Source: Neisseriales bacterium (lineage in GTDB: Bacteria > Pseudomonadota > Gammaproteobacteria > Burkholderiales > UBA11063). From it: a stretch of 6,893 bases of DNA. Below the pieces are notes generated by a model. It did no database searches. It was not told where the DNA came from and worked only from the letters and a program-made list of their open reading frames with translations. The position numbers were made by a program, and so were the translations under genes. Within the stretch, counting starts at the first letter, position 1, and each line of letters begins with the position of its first letter. Of the stretch, positions 6,875-6,893 are shown piece by piece. The stretch is taken from positions 1 to 6,893 of the forward strand of contig DPRZ01000264.1 in NCBI GenBank assembly GCA_003538525.1, read 5' to 3'.

Positions 6875-6893
6875 GTGCGCCAGACATGGCGCA
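6875..6893 (+). mobile_element. Probable 5' end of a group II intron, partial (continues past right edge)
   Basis: GTGCGCCAGACATGGCGCA begins with the GUGYG that marks the 5' splice boundary of bacterial group II introns. Its GCGCCA...TGGCGC arms form the short helix that opens domain I. From memory, the Oceanobacillus iheyensis class C intron starts GUGUGCCCGGCAUGGGUGCA, which has the same layout. It lies seven bases after a terminator-like hairpin on the same strand, the preferred target of class C introns. Only 19 bases are visible, so ribozyme domains and any reverse-transcriptase gene cannot be seen. The alternative is an unrelated second hairpin, since TGCGCCA-GACA-TGGCGCA (6876-6893) is a perfect inverted repeat. 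Confidence 0.45.

Noticed and set aside
1..6893. CRISPR array, tRNA/rRNA genes, phage-defence genes or toxin-antitoxin pairs
   Set aside because: I saw no regularly spaced repeats and no RNA gene motifs, and the coding space is filled by four recognisable housekeeping or envelope genes.

Overview
The window is an AT-rich chromosomal segment from a Gram-negative proteobacterium. The YhdP family is confined to diderm bacteria. The order yhdP then carbon-nitrogen hydrolase is typical of Gamma- and Betaproteobacteria. The hydrolase and the phosphohexomutase carry wording I associate with Betaproteobacteria, for example the hydrolase C-terminus LPALEHRKL and its FTYQTGLAHWELL segment. A low-GC betaproteobacterium is therefore my best guess, made from memory of family sequences and not from a search.

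The left part (1-1876) is read on the minus strand. A complete phosphomannomutase/phosphoglucomutase (503-1876) is followed by the N-terminal 137 residues of a site-2 protease family membrane metalloprotease (1-413), which is cut by the left edge. The 89-base gap between them has no clear terminator, so they may be co-transcribed, although a weak promoter can be drawn in front of the protease gene.

A 164-base divergent intergenic region (1877-2040) holds promoter candidates in both directions. On the plus strand there is a perfect extended -10 element. On the minus strand there are two candidates and a small hairpin that places the Shine-Dalgarno bases of the mutase gene in its loop.

The right part is a plus-strand pair. 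A 1329-residue YhdP-type AsmA-like protein (2041-6030) is followed with zero spacing by a nitrilase-superfamily amidohydrolase (6031-6843). The two almost certainly form one operon. YhdP-type proteins are inner-membrane-anchored bridges implicated in phospholipid transport to the outer membrane. The mutase supplies activated-sugar precursors for surface polysaccharide. The hydrolase is probably a small amidase for metabolite repair.

The last 50 bases are the most interesting part. A terminator-like hairpin directly after the hydrolase gene is followed, seven bases later, by GTGCGCCAGACATGGCGCA. This strongly resembles the 5' end of a bacterial group II intron: the GUGYG start plus the first domain I helix. 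Class C group II introns characteristically insert just downstream of terminator hairpins. The element runs off the right edge, so it remains an inference that the next bases would settle.
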